64,000 nucleotides of DNA from JAAXHV01 sp965207165 (GCA_965207165.1 OZ242265.1:3100001-3164000); one strand, 5' to 3'. Counted from the first letter of the stretch, positions 33,481 to 42,619 are shown. Made by a program: numbers and translations. Notes: generated from the sequence alone by a model not told the origin.

Positions 33481-34318
33481 CCAAAACAAGCCTCTCCACC
33501 AGTGGTGACCGGTTACAGCCCCTAGTCACAATCCCCTGCCATTTTGACGGCAACTCATGAAGAACCCCTTCGGCCTGGCCCTGTTCCGGAAACCCGGCGA
33601 ACACACTTGCCCCCGTACCGGACAACCGGCCATCCGCGCGCGCATTCAGCCAGTCCAGCGCCGCTGACACCTCCGGACACGCCCGGCGCACTACCGGTTC
33701 GCAGTCGTTACGGCACCTGCCCTGGAAGAAGTCGCTCAGTGTGACCCTGGGCGTTGCACGCGGCAGGTCCGGCGCCCTGAATATGTCCGCGGTCACGACC
33801 GGTGTGTTGGGATAGACAATCAAAAACCAGTGTTCCGGCAGTTCCACCGGTTCCAGTATCTCTCCCACTCCCTCACCCCAGGCGGCGAACCCGCGTACGA
33901 ATACCGGCACATCGGCGCCGAGGCTGAGCCCCGCATCGGCTACCTGGTCCACCGTCAAACCGGTTTCCCACAGGGAGTTCAGAGCCACCAGGGTAGTCGC
34001 CGCATCGGAACTGCCGCCTCCCAGTCCCCCGCCGATGGGGATCTTTTTATCAACGTGGATGTCCGCGCCCTGGGAAGTGCCGCTGAGTTCCTGCAGCAGT
34101 ATTGCCGCCTTGACCACCAGGTCATCCTGCTCCGCCACTTGCCGGTAATTACGCCGGCACCTGATGCGGCCGGCACCGGTTACGGCAATACGCAGTTCGT
34201 CGGCCAGGTCCAGGAACTGGAACACGGTCTGCAACAGGTGGTAGCCGTCGTCGCGGCGCCCGGTGACGTGCAGGAAATGGTTTATCTTTGCCGGGGCCGG
34301 CCAGGGTTGGGAAGCCAT
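33455..34318 (-). CDS. ispE: 4-diphosphocytidyl-2-C-methyl-D-erythritol kinase
   Basis: 287-residue GHMP kinase of the non-mevalonate isoprenoid pathway. The N-terminus is WPAPAKINHFLHVTGRRDDGYH, the ATP loop is PIGGGLGGGSSDAATTL (about residues 95-111), and the C-terminal GHMP motif is LSGTGASVFAGF. Other family members end soon after the NLSPL-like motif; here RGCNRSPL is followed by about 13 extra residues (VERLVLEQAMANLF) encoded by DNA that in another frame is the higB fragment. The insertion therefore replaced the native stop. The gene is normally next to tRNA-Gln/prs, now 8.6 kb away. Confidence 0.95.
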   Translation of the reverse strand: MASQPWPAPAKINHFLHVTGRRDDGYHLLQTVFQFLDLADELRIAVTGAGRIRCRRNYRQVAEQDDLVVKAAILLQELSGTSQGADIHVDKKIPIGGGLGGGSSDAATTLVALNSLWETGLTVDQVADAGLSLGADVPVFVRGFAAWGEGVGEILEPVELPEHWFLIVYPNTPVVTADIFRAPDLPRATPRVTLSDFFQGRCRNDCEPVVRRACPEVSAALDWLNARADGRLSGTGASVFAGFPEQGQAEGVLHELPSKWQGIVTRGCNRSPLVERLVLEQAMANLF

Positions 34319-34354
34319 TCAGGTGTTAACCATGGTTACGCTGATATACAACCG

Positions 34355-35017
34355 TCACTCCAGGTTCCATTCACGCACGGACAGGCGCACGCGTACGTGT
34401 TCGTTTTCCAGGTCAAGCCTTCCCGGCATGCTTGTTCCTTCAATGCCGATATAGCGTTTGTAATGGATCGACCAGCCGCCCTGGTTCAGCGCGCTCACCC
34501 GGTTTTCCTTGTCGAGCAGCAGGCTGTCGACCTGCAGGGCAGGCGCCGGCAGCCCCCTGATCCAGTAGACCAGTTCGGAGACCGGGAAATACCACCCCTC
34601 GGTCTGCCGGAGCAGGGTTTCCGCGTCTTCAGCCTGCAACGTATTCCTGTCCGGGGTGCGTAACGTGACGTTGCCGGCTCCGCCGGATAATTCATAGGCC
34701 CGGCCGGATAGCGGCGCAATGACCCGAATATCGAACATATCCCGGCGTTGCGTCCATAACAGGGAGCCCGACCCGGATTCGTTTTGCGTTCGCACGCCTA
34801 TCCTGCCTTTGAGCTCCCAGTTTTCCAGCCGCATTAATTCATCCCTGCGGGTATCCCACGACGGTGTAACTCTCTGTTCAACCGGCGCCTGGGCGCACCC
34901 GGAGAGTACGAATGCCAGCAGTATCAATAGCGGTATTATGGGCTGGGTTCCCGCTTGCGCGGGAATGACGAACGACAGGCATGTGCAGAACTGCCGGTTA
35001 AGGATCAAAGCGTTCAA
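34355..35017 (-). CDS. lolB: Outer-membrane lipoprotein insertion protein LolB
   Basis: About 220-residue lipoprotein accepting lipoproteins from LolA at the outer membrane. The lipobox LSGC follows a hydrophobic stretch (PLLILLAFV), and the LolB domain runs from about residue 55 (RLENWELKGRIGVRT). No ATG precedes the lipobox: candidate starts are TTG at 35017 or 35008, the first overlapping the upstream TPR gene's end by 20 bp. Part of the signal peptide (VIPAQAGTQ) is encoded by a palindromic repeat (34948-34965). The true start and signal function are uncertain. Confidence 0.85.
   Translation of the reverse strand: MNALILNRQFCTCLSFVIPAQAGTQPIIPLLILLAFVLSGCAQAPVEQRVTPSWDTRRDELMRLENWELKGRIGVRTQNESGSGSLLWTQRRDMFDIRVIAPLSGRAYELSGGAGNVTLRTPDRNTLQAEDAETLLRQTEGWYFPVSELVYWIRGLPAPALQVDSLLLDKENRVSALNQGGWSIHYKRYIGIEGTSMPGRLDLENEHVRVRLSVREWNLE
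34948..34965. repeat. Palindromic intergenic-type repeat (TTCCCGCTTGCGCGGGAA)
   Basis: 18-bp near-perfect palindrome of the ATTCCCGC...GCGGGAAT kind (as in Neisseria dRS3 and many gammaproteobacterial dispersed repeats). It lies inside the 5' end of lolB and encodes the widely seen VIPAQAG peptide. Confidence 0.75.
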
Positions 35018-36776
35018 TCACATCCAGCAGGCGTGTGTCTTCGGGCGTTTGCTGCAAGGCTGATTCCCAGACTTCCTTTGCCTGATCCCGTTCGCCCCTG
35101 ACCCACAGCACTTCCCCCAGGTGGGCGGCTATTTCCGGGTCCTGCCTGATCTCAAGGGCCTTTTTCAGGTATTCGACGGCTTCATCCAGCCGGCCCAGCC
35201 GGTACAGGACCCAGCCCATGCTGTCCAGGATATAGAAATCCGTGGGCCGGAGTTCCAGGGCTTTCTTTATCAACTCGTAGGCTTCGGCGTGACGGTCCGT
35301 GGCATCGGCCAGGGTGTATCCCAATGCGTTCAAAGCCTGTGCATGGTCCGGTTCGTGCCGGAGTATGGTCCTGAGATCCGCTTCCAGCAACTCCAGGTTT
35401 CCGGCTTTTTCTGCCGCCATGGCGCGTGCGTACAGCAGGTCGGCGTCGTATTGATCTTCAAGGGCCGCACTGTAAACCGCGACAGCCTCTTCATAACGTT
35501 CCGCCTCGAGCAGCAACTCACCTTCCGCCTGGATGATTAAGCGCTGCTGTTGTTCGCTCTGCGCCCGGATGGTGCCGAGGTGAGCGCGCGCCTCATTCAC
35601 CTCTCCCTTTCTCGCCAGCAGCATGGCAAGCCTGATCTGCGCGTCAAAGTAGTGCTCACCCTTGTATACGCCCTGGTACCAGTCGCCGGCTTCATCATAG
35701 AGCCGTTTTTCTTCCGCAATACGTCCCAGGTAATAATTGGCGGTATCCGTCAGGTATTCCTGTACCGACAGCTTCCTGAACAGCGCTTCGGAATCATCCA
35801 GGCGGTTGTTCTGCAGGTACAACAACCCCAGGGCATACAGGACGTCCGTGTTTTCGGGTTCCCGGGCGACCAGCAACTCGAACTGGTCGAGGGCCTTGTC
35901 ATACAGCCTGAACTCCATCAACAGCCGCGCGTATGCCATGCGCAGGTTGAAGTCATTCCCCTCGTGTCGCGGCAACTCTGCTTCCAGCCATGCAAGCGCT
36001 TCCTGCTCCCGGCCCATGCGCTGCAGGATGGATATATAACTGAGTGCGACGTTGATATTGTCCGGCGCCAGGGCAAGCGTGTCTTCCAGCAGTTCCCGCG
36101 ATCGCTGCAGGTCCTCCAGCTTGGCGGCAACATGGGCGAAAGCGTACATCGCGTCAGCGGAATTGTTCTGGGATGCGACCAGTTTTTCCATGACATCCAG
36201 CACCGCGTCCTTGTCCTTTTCACTACCCAGCAGGTTGGCGATCATCCATAACTTCTGGTCCACTTCTCCTTCCGAATAGGCGAAGATATCCTGTAAATGT
36301 GTCGCGGCCTGTTCCAGGTCGCCGCTGCGTAATTTCATGACCGCCAGCACCTGGTGCGGGTCGGGATTGCGCGGGTCCAGTTCCACCCATAACCCGGCTG
36401 CAGCCAGTGCGGCGGCATCGTTACGGGCGTACACCGCGATGCGCGCCGCGCGCTCAACGATGCGGTGGTCCCTGGTAGTGCGCGCCAGGTCCAGGTAATT
36501 CTCAACCGCGACATCCAGCAGGCCCCTGTGCCCTGCAATCTCCGCCATCAGCAGTTTGAACAGCAGGTCTTCGGTGAGCGGGATGTTCGGACGCACCGGC
36601 TCCACGCGGGTAATCTTCACCCGCTCGTCGGTATCCTCCACGACAATCCCGGGCTCATCCGCGGTTACCGAACTCACGTTGGTCCGGGCGCAGGCCGCAA
36701 CCATGAGTACAACAATGCCCGGCAGCACGAATCCGGCAAGACGGCAGAGTAGCTTGATATGCTGTTCGTTGCGCAT
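34998..36776 (-). CDS. Tetratricopeptide-repeat lipoprotein upstream of lolB
   Basis: 592-residue protein. The signal peptide ends in an AAC lipobox (VLMVAACART, Cys about residue 30). The rest is a long TPR solenoid of about 14 repeats, for example NTDVLYALGLLYLQNNRLDD and DFYILDSMGWVLYRLGRLDE. A homologous TPR protein is found next to lolB/hemA in Pseudomonas-type genomes; its function is unknown, with a cell-envelope assembly role inferred. It is divergent from hemA, with a 94-bp shared promoter region. Confidence 0.86.
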   Translation of the reverse strand: MRNEQHIKLLCRLAGFVLPGIVVLMVAACARTNVSSVTADEPGIVVEDTDERVKITRVEPVRPNIPLTEDLLFKLLMAEIAGHRGLLDVAVENYLDLARTTRDHRIVERAARIAVYARNDAAALAAAGLWVELDPRNPDPHQVLAVMKLRSGDLEQAATHLQDIFAYSEGEVDQKLWMIANLLGSEKDKDAVLDVMEKLVASQNNSADAMYAFAHVAAKLEDLQRSRELLEDTLALAPDNINVALSYISILQRMGREQEALAWLEAELPRHEGNDFNLRMAYARLLMEFRLYDKALDQFELLVAREPENTDVLYALGLLYLQNNRLDDSEALFRKLSVQEYLTDTANYYLGRIAEEKRLYDEAGDWYQGVYKGEHYFDAQIRLAMLLARKGEVNEARAHLGTIRAQSEQQQRLIIQAEGELLLEAERYEEAVAVYSAALEDQYDADLLYARAMAAEKAGNLELLEADLRTILRHEPDHAQALNALGYTLADATDRHAEAYELIKKALELRPTDFYILDSMGWVLYRLGRLDEAVEYLKKALEIRQDPEIAAHLGEVLWVRGERDQAKEVWESALQQTPEDTRLLDVIERFDP

Positions 36777-36870
36777 CCCCGCGATTATATCCTGAAATGA
36801 AAATACGACAACGTGCTAGACTATAAACCCGGAATGGCAAGCGAACAGGTGTAATATCCGGGTTAACAAT

Positions 36871-38151
36871 ATGGCACTTCTGGCTTTCGGTCTCAACCAC
36901 ACAACTGCACCCCTGGAGGTACGCGAGAAAGTGACCTTCGACGAGGGCATGCTGTGTGACGCCCTGAACGAGTTAACCGGGGAAACAGGCATTGACGAAG
37001 CTGCTATCCTGTCCACCTGCAACCGCACCGAGATTTACTGTACCCTGAACACCGTGGATCAGGATTGGCCCATAGACTGGTTTTCAGGCTATCACGGGTG
37101 CAGGAAAAACGAACTCCACGACTATCTGTATACCCACCCCGATGCCGGCGCCGTCAAACACGTGTTGCGCGTAGCCAGCGGCCTGGACTCGATGGTCGTT
37201 GGCGAACCCCAGGTCCTGGGACAACTGAAACGGGCATACCGGACGGCCAGGGAAGCAGGCAGTATCGGTAAAATGCTGAACCGGCTGTTCCAGCACTCGT
37301 TCAAGGTGGCCAAGGACGTACGCAGCAACACCATGATAGGGAGCCACCCGGTCTCTGTCGCCTACGCAGCGGTCCGTCTGGCCAGGCAGATCTTCGGCGA
37401 CCTGTCCAGGCACACGGCATTGCTGATCGGCGCCGGTGAAACCATAGAACTCGCCGCAAAGCACTTGCACGACAGCGGCCTGCACAAGATGATCATCGCC
37501 AACCGTTCCCCGGAAAGAGCGCAGAAACTGGGACAGCAATATTCCGCTTACGCCATCACGTTGAACGAAATCCCCCGGCACCTGGACGAAGCGGATATCG
37601 TCATCTCTTCCACCGCCAGCCGCCGGCCATTGCTGCGCAAAGACATGATCGAGGCCGCCGTCCTGGAGCGCAGGCACAAACCCGTGTTTATCCTGGACAT
37701 CGCCGTGCCGCGGGACGTGGAACCCGAGGTGGGCGAACTGGAAGATGTCTACCTGTATTCGGTGGACGACCTGAAAAGCATCATCGATGATAATATCAAA
37801 AGCCGGCGCGAGGCAGTAAAACAGGCGGAACAGATCATCGACACCGAGGTCGCGCAGTTCATGGACTGGGTTAATTCGCAGGATGCCGTTGCGACCATCC
37901 GGGCACTGCGCAACCAGGCACAACGGGTACGGGCAGACGTATTGGAAGCGGCGCTGCAAAAACTGCGCCAGGGCGCGGCGCCGGAAGACCTGCTGCAAGA
38001 GGTGACCCACAACCTGACCAATAAACTGATCCACCCCCCCAGCGCCAGGCTGAATAAATATGAAGGTTCGCAACAGGATGACCTGCTGAGAGCCGTGCGG
38101 GATTTGTACAACCTTGCGCCGGATGATTTGCAATCCGGTGACGGGGAATGA
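36871..38151 (+). CDS. hemA: Glutamyl-tRNA reductase
   Basis: 426-residue NADPH-dependent enzyme making glutamate-1-semialdehyde, the first committed step of C5-pathway tetrapyrrole synthesis. The catalytic Cys is C50 in LSTCNRTEIY. Other motifs: VVGEPQVLGQLKRAY, the nucleotide-binding IGAGETIELAAKHL, and the C-terminal dimerisation helices. Its length is typical. hemA-prfA-prmC is the conserved order. Confidence 0.97.
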   Translation: MALLAFGLNHTTAPLEVREKVTFDEGMLCDALNELTGETGIDEAAILSTCNRTEIYCTLNTVDQDWPIDWFSGYHGCRKNELHDYLYTHPDAGAVKHVLRVASGLDSMVVGEPQVLGQLKRAYRTAREAGSIGKMLNRLFQHSFKVAKDVRSNTMIGSHPVSVAYAAVRLARQIFGDLSRHTALLIGAGETIELAAKHLHDSGLHKMIIANRSPERAQKLGQQYSAYAITLNEIPRHLDEADIVISSTASRRPLLRKDMIEAAVLERRHKPVFILDIAVPRDVEPEVGELEDVYLYSVDDLKSIIDDNIKSRREAVKQAEQIIDTEVAQFMDWVNSQDAVATIRALRNQAQRVRADVLEAALQKLRQGAAPEDLLQEVTHNLTNKLIHPPSARLNKYEGSQQDDLLRAVRDLYNLAPDDLQSGDGE

Positions 38152-38173
38152 CAGACCGGGGATAATTTGATTG

Positions 38174-39256
38174 ATGAAGGAAAGTCTGCAACTGAAACTG
38201 GAAAAACTGGGTGAGCGCCAGGAAGAGATCTATGTGCTGCTGGCGAACCCGGAAGTTATCAATGATCAGAACCGGTTCCGCGACCTGAACAAGGAAGCGG
38301 CGGAAATCAGTCCCATCGTCGACTGTTTTAAAAACTACCGGTCAACCATGCTTGCCCTGGAAAATGCCAGGACCATGCTGAAGGACGGCGACCACGACAT
38401 CCGCGAACTGGCCGCCGAAGAAATGGAGGTGTCCCGGCAACGTATCGGGGAACTGGAACTGGAATTGCAGAAACTGCTGCTGCCCTCGGACCCGGCAGAC
38501 AAGAGCAACATCTTCCTGGAAATCCGCGCAGGCACCGGCGGGGAAGAGGCGGCCTTGTTTTCAGCCGATTTGATGCGCATGTATTCCCGTTATGCAGAGA
38601 AATCAAACTGGGAAATCGAACTGCTGAATACCACGGAGACCGGCCTTGACGGCTACAAGGCCATTATCATGCGCGTTCTCGGCAAGGGCGCCTATTCCAG
38701 GCTGAAATTCGAGTCCGGCGCGCACCGGGTGCAGCGTGTGCCGGAAACCGAGTCCCAGGGCCGCATCCACACTTCGGCCTGTACCGTGGCCGTTCTGCCC
38801 GAGGCGGACGAGATTGGCGAAATTGAAATCAATCCGAACGACCTGAGGACGGATACCTTCCGCGCTTCCGGCGCCGGCGGCCAGCACGTCAACAAAACGG
38901 ATTCGGCCATCCGCATCACCCACCTGCCCAGCGGGATCGTTGTGGAATGCCAGGACGAACGCTCCCAGCACAAAAACCGCGCCCGGGCCATGTCCCTGCT
39001 GCAGGCCAAGCTGCTGGCCGCGGAAAAGGCGAAGCAGGCTTCGGAAATAGCCGAAAACAGGCGCAACCTGATCGGTTCGGGAGACCGTTCGGAACGCATC
39101 AGGACCTACAACTTTCCACAAGGCAGGGTCACGGACCACCGGATCGGCCTGACCTTGTACCGGCTGGAAGAGATCATGCAGGGCGAACTGGATATGGTAA
39201 TCGACCCGCTGGTAAACGAACACCAGGCCGACCAGTTGGCCGCACTGGCGGAGTAA
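38174..39256 (+). CDS. prfA: Peptide chain release factor 1
   Basis: 360-residue release factor reading UAA and UAG. The GGQ loop that triggers peptidyl-tRNA hydrolysis is at about residues 234-236 (SGAGGQHVNKTDSAI), and an anticodon-like PxT region lies near VQRVPETESQGRIHTSA. The ATG at 38174 gives MKESLQLKLEKLGER; a TTG one codon earlier is also in frame. It is followed by prmC, which methylates the GGQ glutamine. Confidence 0.97.
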   Translation: MKESLQLKLEKLGERQEEIYVLLANPEVINDQNRFRDLNKEAAEISPIVDCFKNYRSTMLALENARTMLKDGDHDIRELAAEEMEVSRQRIGELELELQKLLLPSDPADKSNIFLEIRAGTGGEEAALFSADLMRMYSRYAEKSNWEIELLNTTETGLDGYKAIIMRVLGKGAYSRLKFESGAHRVQRVPETESQGRIHTSACTVAVLPEADEIGEIEINPNDLRTDTFRASGAGGQHVNKTDSAIRITHLPSGIVVECQDERSQHKNRARAMSLLQAKLLAAEKAKQASEIAENRRNLIGSGDRSERIRTYNFPQGRVTDHRIGLTLYRLEEIMQGELDMVIDPLVNEHQADQLAALAE

Positions 39257-39265
39257 CCGGGGCTT

Positions 39266-40105
39266 ATGATGCAGACCGTCAGGCAACTATTACAGACAGC
39301 AGCGGGACAATTGAATTCCTCGGACAGCCCGCAGCTCGATGCCGAAGTGTTGCTGGCGACCGTGCTCGGGACCGACAGGAGCCGCTTGTATGCCCACCCG
39401 GAAATGACCGCATCACGGACCTCGGTGGCGGATTTCATGCGCCTGCTGAACAGCAGGCGGGCCGGCTGCCCGGTAGCCTACCTGACCGGGTTCAGGGAAT
39501 TCCGCTCCATGGCGTTCCGGGTAACCCGCAATACCCTGATCCCCAGGCCGGAGACGGAACTGCTGGTTGACGCGGCCCTTGAACGTATTCCCGGACACGG
39601 CCGGGCCGGGATCCTCGACCTGGGGACCGGCAGCGGCGCGATCGGCGTCGCCGTGGCTGCGGCCCGCCCGCATTGCACCGTCACGGCCGTTGACCTGAGT
39701 ATGGATGCGCTGGCCGTCGCCCGGGAAAATGCCGCGGCAAACGGCGTCGCCAATATTTCATTCCTGCAGTCTGACTGGTTCGGCAACCTGCACAACAGGC
39801 GTTTCGACGCCATTTTATGCAATCCTCCCTACGTGGAATTTCCCCGCTCCGCCTTGCCGCCTGGTGAAATACGCTTTGAGCCGCGCCTCGCCCTGGATGG
39901 CGGACACAAGGGCACCGATTGCATCCGCATCATCATCTCCGGCGCCTTGAGGCACATCAACCAGGGAGGCTTCATGATCATCGAACACGCCCATGACCAG
40001 GGTGATTATGTCAGGCAGCAATTCAGGATAAACCATTACCGCGACATCAGCACCCGGCGGGACTACGCCGGGTTGGAGCGCTATACCTGCGCCTTGCGAC
40101 CATGA
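39266..40105 (+). CDS. prmC: Release factor glutamine N5-methyltransferase
   Basis: 279-residue SAM-dependent enzyme modifying the GGQ glutamine of release factors. Motif I is ILDLGTGSGAIGVAVA; the catalytic NPPY motif is ILCNPPYVEF. Two adjacent ATGs (39266, 39269) are possible starts. The stop overlaps the downstream moeB-like start by 4 bp (ATGA), indicating coupling. Confidence 0.96.
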   Translation: MMQTVRQLLQTAAGQLNSSDSPQLDAEVLLATVLGTDRSRLYAHPEMTASRTSVADFMRLLNSRRAGCPVAYLTGFREFRSMAFRVTRNTLIPRPETELLVDAALERIPGHGRAGILDLGTGSGAIGVAVAAARPHCTVTAVDLSMDALAVARENAAANGVANISFLQSDWFGNLHNRRFDAILCNPPYVEFPRSALPPGEIRFEPRLALDGGHKGTDCIRIIISGALRHINQGGFMIIEHAHDQGDYVRQQFRINHYRDISTRRDYAGLERYTCALRP

Positions 40106-40842
40106 ACGACGAACAACTGTTACGCTACAGCCGGCAGATCATGTTGCCCGAAATCGATGCTGAAGGGCAGTTGCGCCTCGCCGAGGCGACCGTATTGTTG
40201 ATCGGTGCCGGCGGATTGGGCTCCGCCTGTTCCATTTACCTGGCTGCCGGCGGGGTCGGACACATTATCCTGGTCGACTTCGACCGGGTCGACCTGTCCA
40301 ACCTGCAGCGCCAGATACTGTTCAACACCGCCGATATCGGGCGGCTCAAGGTGGAGTCCGGCGCAGACCGCCTGCGCGCGCTCAATCCCGATATCAAGCT
40401 CACTTTGCTCGACCACGCGCTGGAGCAGGATGAATTGCTGGCGTATGCGCAACAGGCGGATATCATTATCGACGGCAGTGATAACTTCACAACCCGCTTT
40501 GCCGTCAACCGGGCGTCTGTCGCCACGGCAACACCGCTGGTGTCCGCGGCGGCCATCCGCTTCGAGGCGCAAATCAGCGTATTTAACCCGACAGATGAAA
40601 CCTCTCCCTGCTACAACTGTCTGTATAAGGAAGGTTCGGAGGTGGACGCGACCTGCACCGCCAACGGCGTGCTTGCACCGTTGCTGGGTATTGCCGGGAG
40701 TATCCAGGCGACGGAAGCCATGAAACTGATCATGGGCCTGGGCGACAGCCTGCAGGGACGCCTGCTGCTCCTGGACGTCATGGCAATGGAATGGCACAGC
40801 GCGATCCTGCCGAAGGACCCTGCGTGCCCGGTGTGTGGTTAG
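40102..40842 (+). CDS. moeB: Ubiquitin-activating-like adenylyltransferase (MoeB/ThiF/HesA)
   Basis: 246-residue E1-like enzyme adenylating the C-terminal Gly of a sulfur-carrier protein (MoaD or ThiS). ATP loop GAGGLGSACSIYLAAGG; DFDRVDLSNLQRQILF; zinc Cys pairs CYNC and CPVC; likely nucleophilic Cys in DATCTANGVLAP. MoeB and ThiF cannot be told apart from sequence alone; the position after prmC is typical of moeB. Length fits the short form without a rhodanese domain. Confidence 0.9.
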   Translation: MNDEQLLRYSRQIMLPEIDAEGQLRLAEATVLLIGAGGLGSACSIYLAAGGVGHIILVDFDRVDLSNLQRQILFNTADIGRLKVESGADRLRALNPDIKLTLLDHALEQDELLAYAQQADIIIDGSDNFTTRFAVNRASVATATPLVSAAAIRFEAQISVFNPTDETSPCYNCLYKEGSEVDATCTANGVLAPLLGIAGSIQATEAMKLIMGLGDSLQGRLLLLDVMAMEWHSAILPKDPACPVCG

Positions 40843-40960
40843 CTACCCGTTGGCAGTTTTAGCGGGCAGCGATACCAATAACTGAAAACTGATAAGCAAA
40901 AACCCATATAATGGCCGGAATTGTAATCGGCCACAGGGTTATTGAGTAATACGAAATAAA

Positions 40961-42091
40961 ATGCGATTTGTCCTGACAACCATCAGCGCTGTCCTGTTGC
41001 TCTGTTTCCTGTCTGCGTCAGCACAGGAACAGGAGGGGACACAGGTCTCCAAGGAATTCACCAAGACCTACCGCGCCTACAACAATGCGTATGCGCAACG
41101 GAACTACCCGCGCGCCGCCGAACTGGCGCGCAAGGTGCTGGACCTGGCGCTGGCGGACCTGGGGCCCGAGCATGAAAAGATTCCCGTTCTGCAGGTCAAC
41201 CTGGCCCATACCCTGATCCTTAACGGGGAACTGGAACAGGCCGAACCGCTCCTGCTGGAGGCAAAAGACAGGATCATCAAACAACACGGCCCCGAACACA
41301 CAGACCTGATCACCGTACATGAGGACCAGGCCAAGATCTACGTCAGCAGAAAGGAACTGGAACAGGCGCGCGGCGAACTGGATACGATCATCTCCATCAT
41401 CACCACGCATTCCGGCGACGGGACGCCGGGCATCGCCAACGTCCTGATCCAGAAAGCGGCCATATTCATCGCCGAGGAAAACGTGGATGAAGGCGAGGCG
41501 GCCTACCGCGAGGCCCTGGCAATCTACGACGAGAATTACGGCAAGGACAACATACGCTCGGCAGACGTCATTTCCCTGCTGGGGGATGTGGACCTGTCCC
41601 GCCGGGAGTTCGAGAACGCGGAGCAGAAATACATGGATGCACTGCGCATATACGAGGATAACCTGCTTGAGGACGACCCGATAGTCGTGGCAAACCATTC
41701 CCGCCTGGCGAAACTGTACGTGGCTTTGCGCGACGACAAGTTTGCCGGCCATGCCGACAAGGTGATCGCCCATACCCCCGACCAGGACGGCCCGGCAGTG
41801 CCGCTGTTCGTGATGCAACCCAAGTACCCGGTATTCCCGGATGGTGAAAGACCCGCTGGATGGGCCCTGGTGGAGTTCACGGTCACGACGGACGGGCGCG
41901 TGTTGAATCCCAGGATCATCGAGTCAAAACCGGGCAGGGTATTCGACCAGGTCACGCTGGACGTCACCCCGCAGTGGCGCTTCAAACCGAAGGTGGTGGA
42001 GGGACAGCGTGTGGACCAGGAAAAAACCCGCGTGCGCCTGGTATTCGTCCAGGATAATATCGAGGTTTATTTCGGGGAATTGAAGCTCTAA
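40961..42091 (+). CDS. Secreted TPR protein with TonB C-terminal domain
   Basis: 376-residue protein with a signal peptide (about residues 1-22, cleaved after ASA). Tetratricopeptide/Kinesin-light-chain-like repeats fill about 30-260. The C-terminal TonB domain (about 275-365) includes YPVFPDGERPAGWALVEFTV and the WRFKP motif. There is no N-terminal membrane anchor or proline-rich spanner, so it is not a classical TonB energy transducer. A periplasmic role in envelope assembly or partner binding is inferred. Confidence 0.8.
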   Translation: MRFVLTTISAVLLLCFLSASAQEQEGTQVSKEFTKTYRAYNNAYAQRNYPRAAELARKVLDLALADLGPEHEKIPVLQVNLAHTLILNGELEQAEPLLLEAKDRIIKQHGPEHTDLITVHEDQAKIYVSRKELEQARGELDTIISIITTHSGDGTPGIANVLIQKAAIFIAEENVDEGEAAYREALAIYDENYGKDNIRSADVISLLGDVDLSRREFENAEQKYMDALRIYEDNLLEDDPIVVANHSRLAKLYVALRDDKFAGHADKVIAHTPDQDGPAVPLFVMQPKYPVFPDGERPAGWALVEFTVTTDGRVLNPRIIESKPGRVFDQVTLDVTPQWRFKPKVVEGQRVDQEKTRVRLVFVQDNIEVYFGELKL

Positions 42092-42097
42092 AAATAA

Positions 42098-42123
42098 GGG
42101 GTCAGAGCAATTGCTCTGACCCC
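42098..42123. terminator. 26-bp perfect palindrome, likely bidirectional terminator
   Basis: GGGGTCAGAGCAA followed by its exact reverse complement. It sits between the convergent TPR/TonB and GFA-family genes. On the minus strand the hairpin is followed by a T-rich stretch (CTTATTTTTAG), so it can end leftward transcripts. Its arm shares the CTCTGACCCC core of the short repeat at 11500. Confidence 0.65.
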
Positions 42124-42130
42124 ACAGCGT

Positions 42131-42619
42131 TTAACTCACGAGGCCCAGTCGTTCATGCCACGCAGCCAGGGACTCTTCCGGGTAGTGCGCAAAAGTCTTG
42201 TCGTTGTGCCTGACATCTTCCTGCACCCAGCCGGCCTTACTGCCCAGCATGAGGTGGGTGCGCTCTGGCGGGGCGGGCAGTTCAGTGTCGATGACCGAGG
42301 CAAAAGGATGCACCAGATCCGGCCAGCGCGGGTCCCAGACCCACAGGGCGCTGGCGCATACCCGGCAGAATGAGCGCTCAGCAGGGCTCTCCCGTATCTC
42401 TCCCGTCTCCCCGTCTTTGATCCTGGCCCGGTAGACCGAGACATGTTCCTGCCCGCTGACCTCAAGCGTTGTAAACTCTGCGCCGAGATTGATGGCGTAA
42501 CCGCCGCCGCCTGCCGTTTTCCGGCAAACGGAGCAATAACAGAAATTAAACGGGTAGGGATGGGGAGAATTAACGCTGAAATTCACGCTGCCGCAATGGC
42601 AGGAACCGGCCAGTTTCAT
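42131..42619 (-). CDS. GFA family (CENP-V/glutathione-dependent formaldehyde-activating-like) protein
   Basis: 162-residue zinc protein. Cys motifs CHCGSV, CYCSVC and FCRVC are spaced as in the GFA fold. The founding Gfa activity on S-hydroxymethylglutathione is disputed, and most members have no known substrate. No formaldehyde genes are nearby. It ends close to the palindrome at 42098 and follows dgkA. Confidence 0.88.
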   Translation of the reverse strand: MKLAGSCHCGSVNFSVNSPHPYPFNFCYCSVCRKTAGGGGYAINLGAEFTTLEVSGQEHVSVYRARIKDGETGEIRESPAERSFCRVCASALWVWDPRWPDLVHPFASVIDTELPAPPERTHLMLGSKAGWVQEDVRHNDKTFAHYPEESLAAWHERLGLVS

